This document shows positions 53,223 through 62,428 of a stretch of DNA of 64,000 nt, in pieces. A model generated the notes under the pieces. The model searched no databases and was not told the DNA's origin. It was given only the letters and a program-made list of their open reading frames with translations. This DNA is from Sphingobacterium sp. BN32 (lineage in GTDB: Bacteria; Bacteroidota; Bacteroidia; Sphingobacteriales; Sphingobacteriaceae): the NCBI RefSeq assembly GCF_030503615.1, contig NZ_CP129963.1:2046001-2110000 (forward strand), in the 5' to 3' direction. Made by a program: the position numbers and the translations under genes. Within the stretch, counting starts at the first letter, position 1, and each line of letters starts with the position of its first letter.

Positions 53223-53681
53223 ATGAATTATTCGCACTGGTTACTCTATCATTCATACTACCGTTGGATCGTTTTAATCGCCATGCTTATCCAAATTGTT
53301 TGGATATATATTAATCACCGCAACAAAACAACCTTCGAAATAAAACACTACCAATGGCTTGTACTATTTTGCATGCTCTATAACATTCAATTGGTACTCG
53401 GTTGGATGCTCTATCTGACTAGCCCCATTAGCAATGCCTTTTGGGATGACTTGCCAGCGACCCTTAAAAATCGACAACTCCGCTTCTTCGGTCTCGAACA
53501 TATGAGCATGATGACCCTAGGAATTGTCCTGATGAATACACTGACCTTTCTTGTAAAGAAGAAAGTCGGAACGCCGGCTTTCACGTACCTCTGGAAGCGC
53601 TATATCTTTATTTATATCATCATTCTTGCCTCCGTTCCCTGGTCATTTTCACCTTTAACGAGCCGCCCTAACTTCCGCTAG
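53223..53681 (+). CDS. Small multi-pass membrane protein (HSYYRW type)
   Basis: The product has 152 residues with about four transmembrane segments: WIVLIAMLIQIVWIYI, LVLFCMLYNIQLVLGWMLYL, MMTLGIVLMNTLTF and YIFIYIIILASVPWSF. Conserved-looking histidine/arginine motifs HSYYRW and LEHMSMM suggest a heme- or metal-binding possibility, and similar Bacteroidota proteins are often labelled cytochrome B-like or hypothetical. I cannot assign a function. Confidence 0.6.
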   Translation: MNYSHWLLYHSYYRWIVLIAMLIQIVWIYINHRNKTTFEIKHYQWLVLFCMLYNIQLVLGWMLYLTSPISNAFWDDLPATLKNRQLRFFGLEHMSMMTLGIVLMNTLTFLVKKKVGTPAFTYLWKRYIFIYIIILASVPWSFSPLTSRPNFR

Positions 53682-53974
53682 GAAACTAGTTCCTGTCTTA
53701 GCAATTTCTTAGCTTATTCAAACCCATATCAAAGCCCTTTCCAATCGGCTTTGATTGGGTTATACATTGGGTTTGAATTGGGTTTAAAAGGGGATTGAGT
53801 AGTAGTTGGTATTTAGTAGTTAGTATTTAGACCTATGGCTGGCTAAGATGTGAGATCATAGATTTTAGACGCTGGTGTCTTGAACCAAGAAAAAAAGGGA
53901 AAGTTTGTTTTGAACCAGGAAAAAAAGGATGTAAGGATGAGGAGGATCGGGTATGGTGTCGCGTTAGTTGAAAA

Positions 53975-54060
53975 TGTCGTCTTGAACCAGGAAAAAAAGG
54001 ATAAAAGGATTTACAGGATCCTGCTTATCCTTTTATCCTTCCTTTCTTGGTTCAAAGACA
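53975..54060. repeat. Palindromic element, copy 3
   Basis: TGTCgTCTTGAACCAGGAAAA..AGGAT..ACAGGATCCTG..ATCCTT..TTCTTGGTTCAAAGACA around the central AGGATCCT. It is flanked by further half-arms at 53876-53940 and 54064-54105. Confidence 0.85.
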
Positions 54061-54143
54061 AAACATCCTGCTTATCCTTTTATCCTTTTTTTCATGGTTC
54101 AAAACAACACTCTAATATCTCACCTCTAAAATCTAATATCTAA

Positions 54144-54177
54144 TAAAAAAAGAAGCTGCCCTTTCTAGAACAGCTTG
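54144..54177 (-). terminator. Probable terminator of the RND operon
   Basis: On the minus strand AAGCTG..CAGCTT forms a short hairpin followed by CTTTTTTTA, ~118 bp after the outer-membrane factor stop. The stem is short, so confidence is moderate. Confidence 0.55.
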
Positions 54178-54294
54178 CTTTCAAGTTATCTTCACCTCAT
54201 TTAACGAGGAAAAGATAGAGGAAGTGTATCGATTCCGATACTGTGAAGATTCTTTGTGGTTATTTATCGTTAAAACGTGATTTTAACATTAAAA

Positions 54295-55761
54295 TTATCT
54301 CCATCCGCCGCCTAGTGCGCGATAAAGATCAACATAGGATTCCAGGTGTTCCTGTCGAAGTTCTACGAGGGCTAGATCGGAGTTCAGGGCATTTCCCTGT
54401 GCCGTGATAACCTCTAAGTAGGTCGCATAACCACTGCGGAACAGGAGGTTGGCATTTCTAACGGCTTTCGCGGAGTTCTCAACGCGAAGGCGTGCAAATT
54501 CCAACTGCTCGCGTAGTTTGTCAACGGTAATTACCGCACCGGAAACTTCAGATACCGCTTCAACAACGGTTTGCTGTAAGGCAAGCTCTGATTTCTCGCG
54601 TTCAATTTTTGCGACTTCCCAGTTAGTCTTCAGAGTTTTATTTTTAAAGATCGGTGTTGTTAATTCGCCGGTAATCCCTCCTAACAATGCGCCCGGAATG
54701 GAAAACCAATTTTTCGGTAACATCGCATTCACCCCTAAGTTACCGCCTAAGGTTAATGATGGATAGCGCATCGCTTGCTGAATGTTGGCTGCGGCATTTG
54801 CTGCAATCAAATCATATTCTGCCGTTCTGATGTCCGGTCGATTACGAATAATCTCCAAAGGCGATCCGAGAGAAATATCTTTGTTCTCTGCAAACAGGTG
54901 TTCAAAGCTTGTTCCGCGTTTGATGGAATCGGGCATTTGCCCCGTCAATACACGTAGCGCATTTTCTTGGAGTATGATCTCGCGTTCCAATTCAGGCACC
55001 AAAGAGGCTGCGATTAAGCGCTGCGACTCGGTCTGCTGTATCGCAAGCGAGGTGATTTCACCTGCTTCATATTGTAGCTTGATCATCTGCAGGGTACTGT
55101 CGTTCAACTGCACGTTACGTTTGGCAACTTCAATCTTTGCGTCAAGCATCAGCAGATTGAAATAGCCTTTGGCCACATCGCTTACAATCTGTGTTTGGAT
55201 TGCATTTTTCGCTTCGCGCGTATTCAGGTATTGCGCTAGCAACTGATCTTTGGAATTCGCAATCTTTCCCCAGATATCGATTTCCCAATTGAAACCGATC
55301 TCGGTTCCGAACTGCGATAAGTAGGTAAACATATTCTCCGAAGCCTTCGTTCCATGTCGCTCATACCATTTTGTTGATGGACCTGATCCGAACTCTTTCG
55401 AGCGCCATTGTTTGTTCGCGCTTGCAATCGTCATATCCACCTGTGGTAAATAATCCAGTTTGTTTCGGCGCAGATCCTTGTTGGCAATTTCGATATTCAA
55501 TAGCGCAGTTTTCATATCGAAGTTATTGCTCAAGGCAGAGTCGATCAGGTCCTTCAAAGTGGGATCATGGAAGAACTGCTTCCAGGTTGTTTTGCTGATG
55601 CTGGTTGTATCGCCAAAATAGGCTAATGTATCTCCGCGATAATTCTCGGGCAAATTGAGCTCAGGCTGGCTATACTTCTGTCCTACTTTACAGCTTTGTA
55701 TAAAGACTACAGCAGCAAATAAGCAAGCTAAGCTTAGTTTTGTTATTGATATCTTCTTCAT
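54295..55761 (-). CDS. RND efflux outer-membrane factor (NodT/OprM-type lipoprotein)
   Basis: The product has 488 residues. A lipoprotein signal with IQSC puts the lipid cysteine at ~24, followed by the typical entry KVGQKYSQPELNLPENYRG. Long coiled-coil-forming helices and duplicated TolC-type repeats follow (ANKDLRRNKLDYLPQVDMTIAS; ANAAANIQQAMRYPSLTLGGNLG). It forms the outer-membrane duct of the pump. Its ATG overlaps the RND stop by one base (TAATG), so the genes are translationally coupled. Confidence 0.93.
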   Translation of the reverse strand: MKKISITKLSLACLFAAVVFIQSCKVGQKYSQPELNLPENYRGDTLAYFGDTTSISKTTWKQFFHDPTLKDLIDSALSNNFDMKTALLNIEIANKDLRRNKLDYLPQVDMTIASANKQWRSKEFGSGPSTKWYERHGTKASENMFTYLSQFGTEIGFNWEIDIWGKIANSKDQLLAQYLNTREAKNAIQTQIVSDVAKGYFNLLMLDAKIEVAKRNVQLNDSTLQMIKLQYEAGEITSLAIQQTESQRLIAASLVPELEREIILQENALRVLTGQMPDSIKRGTSFEHLFAENKDISLGSPLEIIRNRPDIRTAEYDLIAANAAANIQQAMRYPSLTLGGNLGVNAMLPKNWFSIPGALLGGITGELTTPIFKNKTLKTNWEVAKIEREKSELALQQTVVEAVSEVSGAVITVDKLREQLEFARLRVENSAKAVRNANLLFRSGYATYLEVITAQGNALNSDLALVELRQEHLESYVDLYRALGGGWR

Positions 55762-58700
55762 TATTCTTCCTCTGTTTTTATTTTACTACGTACTAGCTCG
55801 TCCAGCGATTTGAACACAACAAATAGCATCGGTATAATAAAAATACCGAACGTTACTCCGAATAGCATCCCTCCTGCAGCACTGAAACTGATGGAATGGT
55901 TACCAATGGCTGATGGTCCTACCGTCCACATTAATGGAACCAAACCTGCCACAAAGGCTAGTGAGGTCATTAAGATGGGGCGTAGACGCAATTTTGCACC
56001 GTTGATAGCCGCATCGACAATGCTTAATCCTTTCTGCCGCTCTTGAACGGCAAACTCCACAATAAGGATGGCATTCTTCGCCAAGAGACCAATCAACATG
56101 ATCAAACCAACTTGTACATAAATATTATTTTGTAATCCTACGATCGCAATCGTTCCATATACGCCAATTAATCCAACCGGTACGGAAAGTAATACCGCCC
56201 ATGGTAATATATAGCTCTCATACTGCGCTGCCAATAGGAAATAAACGAATAGAATACTCAAGGCAAAGATGAGAACGGTCTGGGAGCCGGATTGGCTCTC
56301 CTCAAAACTCATCCCTGTCCACTCGTAACCGTAGTTTCCAGGTAGCTTTTCTTCCGCATACTTTTCAATGGCTACCATCGCATCCCCGGTACTGTAGCCT
56401 TCAGCAGGTTCTGCATTTACGGTGATGGCATTATACAAGTTGTATCGTGTGATAGTCTCCGGCCCTACGATCTTCTCCAGCGTCAGGATCGTGTTGATGG
56501 GCACCATCTTGCCCTGATCGTTACGTACGAAAATTGAATTGAAGGACTCGGGATCTTTACGGAAATCAAAGTCTGACTGTACATAGACGCGATATTGCCT
56601 ACCGAAGCGACTGAAGTCGGATGCTTGCACCCTCGCGAAATACGAACGAATGGTAGACATCAGGCTGTTGATACTAACACCCAATGCTTTAGCTTTGACC
56701 ACGTCGATATTTACTTCATATTGCGGGAAGTTTGATTTGAACGAGGTATAAGCATTCCCTACTTCAGGTAGCTGATTCAGCTCGCTGATAAAGGTGTCGG
56801 CAACAACGTTAAAGTCACGTATATCTCCGCCTAATCGATCCTGCAATACCATCTCGATTCCGGCAAAGTCTCCGAAACCTTGTACTGTAGGGCGTGGGAA
56901 TACAGTAAACTTGGCCTCGTGCAATTGGGATAAATCCTGACGGATGGTATCCATAAAGGCTGTAATATTTTTGATCTTCTTACGCTCGGCATGAGGAACC
57001 AAGTTGATGTATCCTGCAGCAAAGGCTGGACTGGAACTAGCATCTAATGCATTGTATCCGGATACGGTGGTCATCCCGGCGATGTCTTCATGCTTCTTCA
57101 AAATGCTATCCGCCATTCTTAACACTTCCGTTGTACGGGCTAATGAAGCCCCTGGAGGCATCGCCAAGTTGTAGGTGATAAAACCGTCGTCTTCTGTAGG
57201 AATAAAGGCTTTTGGCGACTTATACATAGCAAATACGCCAATCGCGGTGATTAAAGCTAATCCTGCCCAAGCGACATGCTTCTTTTTGATCAGGTACTGG
57301 ACACCAACAATGTATTTGTTCGTGAAATTGTCAAATGCTGTATTGAACGCCTTAAAGAAACGGCCCTTATATTTTTCAAATTTGTTTTTATCCTTCTCTT
57401 CCTCTAACTCATCTTGCGCGGGCTTCAAAAGCAAAGCACATAAGGCCGGACTTAGGGTCAGGGCGTTCAATGCTGAGATTAAGATAGCGGTTGCCAAGGT
57501 GTAGGCGAACTGACGATAGAAAATACCTGCCGGTCCTTCCATAAAACCTACGGGCAAGAATACCGCCGCCATGACCATCGTAATGGATAGAATTGCTGAT
57601 GTGATTTCCGACATCGTGGATAAGGTCGCTGCCTTCGCCTTTAAGCCGGTATGGTGCATCTTCTGGTGGATGGCCTCGACGACGACAATGGCATCATCGA
57701 CCACAATACCAATCGCGAGCACCAAGGCAAACATCGTTAATACATTCAATGAGAACCCGAAAAGACTCAAGAAGAAGAATGTACCGACCAAGGAAACCGG
57801 GATAGCGATCGCCGGAATTAAGGTCGAACGGAAATCTTGCAAGAAGATAAATACTATAATAAATACGAGGATAAATGCTTCGAATAGCGTGTGCTTCACC
57901 TGAGAGATGGACTCATCAATCTGGTCGCGCACCGAATAGGTAATCTCGTAATTGATACCCTTAGGGAATGTTTTTGCTTGTTCTTCGAGAACTTTCCGTA
58001 CTTCCACGTCAATATCGTGGGCATTGGATCCACTAGTCTGTGTTAAGTTCAATGTTAATCCCGGATGGCCATCGACTTTATTGTCCGAGTTTAGGTTGGT
58101 CGCGCCAAACTCCACACGGGCAACGTCTTTTAGATAGAGTACCGAACCATCTTTATTGGTTTTGATAACGACATTCTGGAATTCTTCGGGTTGTGTAAAT
58201 CGTCCTTTATGTTTAATTACCGTTTCGAACGCCTCCTCCGAAGTTTCACCGAACTTACCTGGAGCGATCTCAAAGTTTTGATCTTTAATGGCATCCGTTA
58301 CATCTTTTGGCACTAAGTTATAGAGCGCAAGCTTCTCCGGGTTCAACCATAAGCGCATGGCATAGTCACGCGCCCCCAGGCGGGACACTTGAGCGACGCC
58401 GTCTACACGTAGCAAGGGTCGCATTAAATTAATCTGCGCATAGGCCTGCAAGAAGGTCTCGTCGTAGATACTATCCCGATGATCGGAGAATAGGTTAATG
58501 GTCATGATAACCCCACTCTGCCTAGGCATCGTGGTAATACCGGCCTCATTTACTTCGGCGGGAATAGAACTGATTGCCTTTGAAATACGCGTTTGGACGT
58601 TTACTGAGGCTACATCGGGGTTGGTTCCCGTTTTGAAATACACCGTCACATTACCTGAACCGGAGTTCGAGGCTGTAGAGCGTATATAAGTCATGTTCTC

Positions 58701-58916
58701 TACCCCGTTGATGGCTTCTTCGATAGGTAAGAGCACACTCTTGGCCACCGTTTCGGCCGTTGCACCCGGATAACTTAGGGATACCACTACCGAGGGCGGT
58801 GCAATTTCGGGGAAACGAGTTACCGGAAGCAACTTCATCCCTACTAATCCGAGGATAACTAATATGATAGATACAACCGTTGCAAGGACGGGTCGATTTA
58901 CGAATGTCTTTAGCAT
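55761..58916 (-). CDS. RND multidrug efflux permease, HAE1 class
   Basis: The product has 1051 residues, with twelve transmembrane segments and two large periplasmic loops. The proton-relay motif [14 protein letters not shown] carries two Asp in TM4. Opening [27 protein letters not shown] and PGATAETV are typical of AcrB/MexB-type exporters. It drives proton-coupled export of hydrophobic or amphiphilic compounds. It is the second gene of adaptor-pump-duct, 78 bp after the adaptor. Confidence 0.96.
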   Translation of the reverse strand: MLKTFVNRPVLATVVSIILVILGLVGMKLLPVTRFPEIAPPSVVVSLSYPGATAETVAKSVLLPIEEAINGVENMTYIRSTASNSGSGNVTVYFKTGTNPDVASVNVQTRISKAISSIPAEVNEAGITTMPRQSGVIMTINLFSDHRDSIYDETFLQAYAQINLMRPLLRVDGVAQVSRLGARDYAMRLWLNPEKLALYNLVPKDVTDAIKDQNFEIAPGKFGETSEEAFETVIKHKGRFTQPEEFQNVVIKTNKDGSVLYLKDVARVEFGATNLNSDNKVDGHPGLTLNLTQTSGSNAHDIDVEVRKVLEEQAKTFPKGINYEITYSVRDQIDESISQVKHTLFEAFILVFIIVFIFLQDFRSTLIPAIAIPVSLVGTFFFLSLFGFSLNVLTMFALVLAIGIVVDDAIVVVEAIHQKMHHTGLKAKAATLSTMSEITSAILSITMVMAAVFLPVGFMEGPAGIFYRQFAYTLATAILISALNALTLSPALCALLLKPAQDELEEEKDKNKFEKYKGRFFKAFNTAFDNFTNKYIVGVQYLIKKKHVAWAGLALITAIGVFAMYKSPKAFIPTEDDGFITYNLAMPPGASLARTTEVLRMADSILKKHEDIAGMTTVSGYNALDASSSPAFAAGYINLVPHAERKKIKNITAFMDTIRQDLSQLHEAKFTVFPRPTVQGFGDFAGIEMVLQDRLGGDIRDFNVVADTFISELNQLPEVGNAYTSFKSNFPQYEVNIDVVKAKALGVSINSLMSTIRSYFARVQASDFSRFGRQYRVYVQSDFDFRKDPESFNSIFVRNDQGKMVPINTILTLEKIVGPETITRYNLYNAITVNAEPAEGYSTGDAMVAIEKYAEEKLPGNYGYEWTGMSFEESQSGSQTVLIFALSILFVYFLLAAQYESYILPWAVLLSVPVGLIGVYGTIAIVGLQNNIYVQVGLIMLIGLLAKNAILIVEFAVQERQKGLSIVDAAINGAKLRLRPILMTSLAFVAGLVPLMWTVGPSAIGNHSISFSAAGGMLFGVTFGIFIIPMLFVVFKSLDELVRSKIKTEEE

Positions 58917-58994
58917 ATAAAATATTTAGATAGACGATGCTATCCTACCGCTCTGGCGAGCAGTTGAAATAGCTTATATAAGTCTTGAGTATTC

Positions 58995-60158
58995 TTATTT
59001 CTTTTGATCAATTGGGATAATAGCAGATCCGTCAGTTAGTTTATCAAAACCACTTAAGATTACGCGATCTCCTTCCTGTAATCCCTCAGATACAATGTAG
59101 TTTGCTTTACTCTTGCCGGCAATTTTAATGTTGCGACGCTGAGCTGTATTGTTTTTATCGACAACAAAAACAAAGGTTTTATCCTGCAGTTCGCTGGTTG
59201 CGACCTGTGGGATTTGAATGACATGGTCCTTGACTTCTGAGATTTTCAAGGTCCCTGTACTTCCTGAACGCAAGATATTATCTGGGTTCGCAAAAGATGC
59301 ACGCAATGAGATGGCACCGGTCATACGGTCGACTTGCCCATTTACCGCATCCACGGTACCTTTGTATTTATAGTCCTCTCCGTCGGCTAAAACTAGCGTA
59401 ACATCCGGGAAAGTTAGTTTTTTGAGTTTATCATATTTGCGGCCTTCGACGCTATCCTTTTTCGCTTGAGCCTTCGAGAAGTATAGGAAATCGGATTCGT
59501 TCATAGCAAAATAAACGTAGACTTCTTGAACATCGGATAGGTAGGTTAAAGGCTCTTTATCGCCTTTAGATACTAAGTTACCGATACGTTTCGGAATACG
59601 CCCGATGTATCCGCTTACTGGTGCTGTAACGATGGTAAAGTTTTTCGACAATTGTGCCGAGCGAACTTCTGCGTTTGCTTGATCTAAAGTTGCTTTAGCT
59701 ACTTGGTAATCCGCCTGTGCCGATGATAAACGAACTTCTGAGATAACCTCGTTGTCCACCAATGGCTTTAAACGATCTACTTCCAACTGTGCATTCTTTA
59801 GTTTCGCACGGGCTACCTGTTGGCTAGCAACCGAGTTATTCAAATCCTCTTGGTAGAAAGATGGGTCTATTTTAAATAGCTTCTGTCCTTTTTGTACAAA
59901 AGCACCTTCGTCGACATAGATTTCTTGTAAGAGCCCTTCCACCTGCGGACGTACATCGACATTCACTTTACCTTCGATAGTACCTAAATAGTCTTTCACA
60001 GTAACGGCATTATCACGCGTTACGGTGTAAACTGGTAATGCCAATGCTTTGTTGGATTCTTTTTCTTTTGATTTGCTTTCTGAACAGCTTGATAAGATAC
60101 TTAATGAACTGAACAATACGAGCGTTCCTTTTAAAAATGATAAATTTAGTTTCTTCAC
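58995..60158 (-). CDS. RND periplasmic adaptor (membrane fusion protein)
   Basis: The product has 387 residues. A lipoprotein signal with LSSC is followed by a lipoyl-like hairpin split by a coiled coil: DVRPQVEGLLQEIYVDEGAFVQKGQKLFKID, then ARAKLKNAQLEVDRLKPLVDNEVIS and ITAPVSGYIGRIP (Val-Thr in the sequence), and the C-terminal barrel ending GSAIIPIDQKK. It links the pump to the outer-membrane factor. It is the first gene of the three-gene operon. No TetR- or AraC-type regulator is adjacent. Confidence 0.95.
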   Translation of the reverse strand: MKKLNLSFLKGTLVLFSSLSILSSCSESKSKEKESNKALALPVYTVTRDNAVTVKDYLGTIEGKVNVDVRPQVEGLLQEIYVDEGAFVQKGQKLFKIDPSFYQEDLNNSVASQQVARAKLKNAQLEVDRLKPLVDNEVISEVRLSSAQADYQVAKATLDQANAEVRSAQLSKNFTIVTAPVSGYIGRIPKRIGNLVSKGDKEPLTYLSDVQEVYVYFAMNESDFLYFSKAQAKKDSVEGRKYDKLKKLTFPDVTLVLADGEDYKYKGTVDAVNGQVDRMTGAISLRASFANPDNILRSGSTGTLKISEVKDHVIQIPQVATSELQDKTFVFVVDKNNTAQRRNIKIAGKSKANYIVSEGLQEGDRVILSGFDKLTDGSAIIPIDQKK

Positions 60159-60220
60159 AGTAATTGTATATGTTTAATTCTTCCTTCGTAATATTTTTAT
60201 TACACTTCCCTCTTATTAAC

Positions 60221-60252
60221 GTACTATTTAACAATTATTGTACCGTTTAACA
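60221..60252. promoter_or_regulatory. 13-bp direct repeats upstream of the RND operon
   Basis: GTACTATTTAACA (60221-60233) and GTACCGTTTAACA (60240-60252) differ at two positions and are 19 bp apart, 63-94 bp upstream of the adaptor start codon. They are candidate regulator half-sites. The rest of the 387-bp gap (60159-60545) has a small AACGAT..ATCGTT dyad (~60349-60367) and no gene. Confidence 0.45.
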
Positions 60253-60545
60253 TTTGTTAACATATTATTTTATAGTTAAGAAATTGAGAATTTTGGAAGC
60301 TACTTATGTTAAAACATTGGTTTTCAATGCATCTAATATCCAAGACAAACGATAGCGTTAAATCGTTGGAAAAAAGAAGATTATTTTTTGAAATTGTATT
60401 TTCCCTTGATCAGAAAGTGGGTTGAACACAAGTTTGTACAGCGCAGAAGACGATGCATATCATTTGACAGGAATCTTTTAGCAAAGATTTGAATAAGATT
60501 AGATCTGCGTTGTTGAGTTAGCGTGAAGATTGTAGGTTTATTATA

Positions 60546-62336
60546 TTACTCCAAGTACATTCCTTGACGAACTAACAGCCCGCGGTATTTATTGAATACG
60601 GAAGATTTGGATACAAAGCCTAGATATTGACCATCTTTATTGACTACGGGAAGTATCCAGACGTCGTCGCGATTCATCTTCGTCATTACCACTTCCATAT
60701 TCTCGTTCTCCAAGATTATATCGTGTGGTTTCTGTGCTAAGACAGCGAAGTTCTTATCCTTACCCTCCTGCTCCGCCAAAAGGATGGAGAAGAGTCGCTC
60801 GCTATAAATAATACCTAAGAGCTTTCCGCCGTCATCAACGATAGGAAAAATATTACGTTTAGAATGGATGATGTCAGATTGCCGATCTACAGGTGTTTCT
60901 TCCGGCTTCAATACAACAAAGTTGGTTTCTAGCACATATCGCAATTTCATCATGCTGAGTACCGTACGATCTTTATCTTCATAAGATAGTAAGTCGCCCG
61001 ATTCCGCTAATACCTTCGTATAAATCGAATGCTTCATCACTGCTCTGTTAATAAAGTAGGATATAGAAGCGACCAGCATTAGGGGTACCATGAGCGTATA
61101 TCCACCGGTAATTTCTGCAATAAGGAAAATACCCGTTAATGGAGCATGCATAACACCTGCGAGGGCGCCTGCCATACCTGCCATTACGAAGTTAGGGACG
61201 TTCAATTGCACAACGCCAAGCTGATTCATTCCGAATGCGAAGGCGAAGCCTATTAATCCGCCCATCACAAGACTAGGTCCAAAGACCCCACCATTACCAC
61301 CACCATTAATAGTAAACAAGGAAGCAATAGACTTGGCAAACAATGTCAAGATGGTATAACAGATAACCACCCATGCCATATCTTTATAATCCGCAAACAA
61401 GCTATTCTTGACTATGGAATCAAAGCGCCCATCTAATATTTGCTGTATGGTGATATATCCCTCGCCATAGAGCGCCGGGAAGATAAAGATCAATATCCCT
61501 AATGATACACCGCTGACCCATACTTTATTGTATGGGTTCTTAATACTGGCAAACCAGTCTTTTACCCATTGTGATATTTTAGAAAAATAAACCGTATAAA
61601 TCCCGATGATCACCGCCAAGAGTAAATAGAAGAACAGTGCATCTACTTCCCACCCTGTGGTTGCCGTATGGAATAATGGCTCACTATATAACAGTTTAGA
61701 AATAACCGACGCTAAGGCTGCAGAGATCAACAAAGGAATAAATGCCGGGATTGAGAATTCCGGAAGGAGAATCTCGATTGCGAAGATCATCCCAGCCACC
61801 GGACTGTTGAATGCTCCGGAAATACCTGCTGCAGCACCACAGGCCAGCAACATCGTAATCTCCTTGTAACTCAAGCCAAAAAAGCGTCCTATATTGGATC
61901 CTATTGCCGACCCGGAGTAAGCAATCGGTGCCTCCAATCCTGACGATCCTCCAAAGCCGACGGTCAAAGCACTCGTGACGATCTGCGAGTAGATGTTATG
62001 AAAATCAATACGGCTTGATTTACGCGAGATTGAATAGATAATCGGAGTAATTCCGTGCTCCAGTTTCTTGCCTCGTAAGAACTTCCGCACAAAGACTACA
62101 CTTAGAAAGATACCTATTAATGGGAATACAAGATAAAGCGAATATTTATAATGCCATTCCACATCGTCCTGAAGGGATGATGCGATAAAATGAGTCATTC
62201 CTTTTAGCAAAGCGGCTGCTAATCCGCCGACTATACCCACCACAAAAGCTAACACTACCAAGAAGTTCCGATTGGAAATCTTCTTCATCCGCCATTGATT
62301 AATATACTCTAGTCTTTTTAGCAAGCGCTGTCTCAT
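60546..62336 (-). CDS. CLC-family chloride channel/transporter with C-terminal CBS domains
   Basis: The product has 596 residues. About ten membrane segments carry the CLC signatures GSSGLEAPIAYSGSAIGSNIGRFFG (GxEGP-type region with the gating Glu), GAAAGISGAFNSPVAGMIFAIE and GGGNGGVFGPSLVMGGLIG. A pair of CBS domains (residues ~450-590; ILAEQ and VMTKMNRDDVWILPVVNKDGQYLGFVSK) probably senses nucleotides. It moves chloride or other anions, perhaps with proton exchange. A -7 element lies just before the start. Confidence 0.93.
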   Translation of the reverse strand: MRQRLLKRLEYINQWRMKKISNRNFLVVLAFVVGIVGGLAAALLKGMTHFIASSLQDDVEWHYKYSLYLVFPLIGIFLSVVFVRKFLRGKKLEHGITPIIYSISRKSSRIDFHNIYSQIVTSALTVGFGGSSGLEAPIAYSGSAIGSNIGRFFGLSYKEITMLLACGAAAGISGAFNSPVAGMIFAIEILLPEFSIPAFIPLLISAALASVISKLLYSEPLFHTATTGWEVDALFFYLLLAVIIGIYTVYFSKISQWVKDWFASIKNPYNKVWVSGVSLGILIFIFPALYGEGYITIQQILDGRFDSIVKNSLFADYKDMAWVVICYTILTLFAKSIASLFTINGGGNGGVFGPSLVMGGLIGFAFAFGMNQLGVVQLNVPNFVMAGMAGALAGVMHAPLTGIFLIAEITGGYTLMVPLMLVASISYFINRAVMKHSIYTKVLAESGDLLSYEDKDRTVLSMMKLRYVLETNFVVLKPEETPVDRQSDIIHSKRNIFPIVDDGGKLLGIIYSERLFSILLAEQEGKDKNFAVLAQKPHDIILENENMEVVMTKMNRDDVWILPVVNKDGQYLGFVSKSSVFNKYRGLLVRQGMYLE

Positions 62337-62344
62337 ATTATATG

Positions 62345-62352
62345 CAAATATA
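62345..62352 (-). promoter_or_regulatory. Candidate -7 element TATATTTG for the CLC gene
   Basis: The minus strand reads TATATTTG, 8 bp before the ATG, so the leader would be very short or absent. Confidence 0.5.
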
Positions 62353-62404
62353 GAAACACTTTCGCAGATACCTAAAAGGATTCAACCCTCCCAAAAACAT
62401 TTTG

Positions 62405-62412
62405 TATTTTTG
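62405..62412 (+). promoter_or_regulatory. Candidate -7 element TATTTTTG for the S46 peptidase
   Basis: Full TAnnTTTG match, 16 bp before the ATG at 62429. Confidence 0.5.
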
Positions 62413-62428
62413 GGCTGAAACAAATACA

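Larger units (their letters stand above)
53682..54294. other. 613-bp repeat-rich gap, composite repeat unit 3
   Basis: The gap contains a hairpin AACCCATATCAAAGCC..GGCTTTGATTGGGTT (53721-53761), three inverted 11-bp units to ~53795, heptamers (53799-53830), GACCTATGGC, TTAGA-type heptamers, and several half-copies and one full copy (53975-54060) of the GGATCC palindrome. The edge (54108-54143) has CTAATAT-type heptamers. A long open frame across it is made only of the repeat and is rejected. Confidence 0.85.

Noticed and set aside
53880..54143. Open reading frame of 87 codons across the repeats
   Set aside because: It is built wholly of palindrome and heptamer repeats (repeated NQEKK phrases) and has no protein-like pattern.
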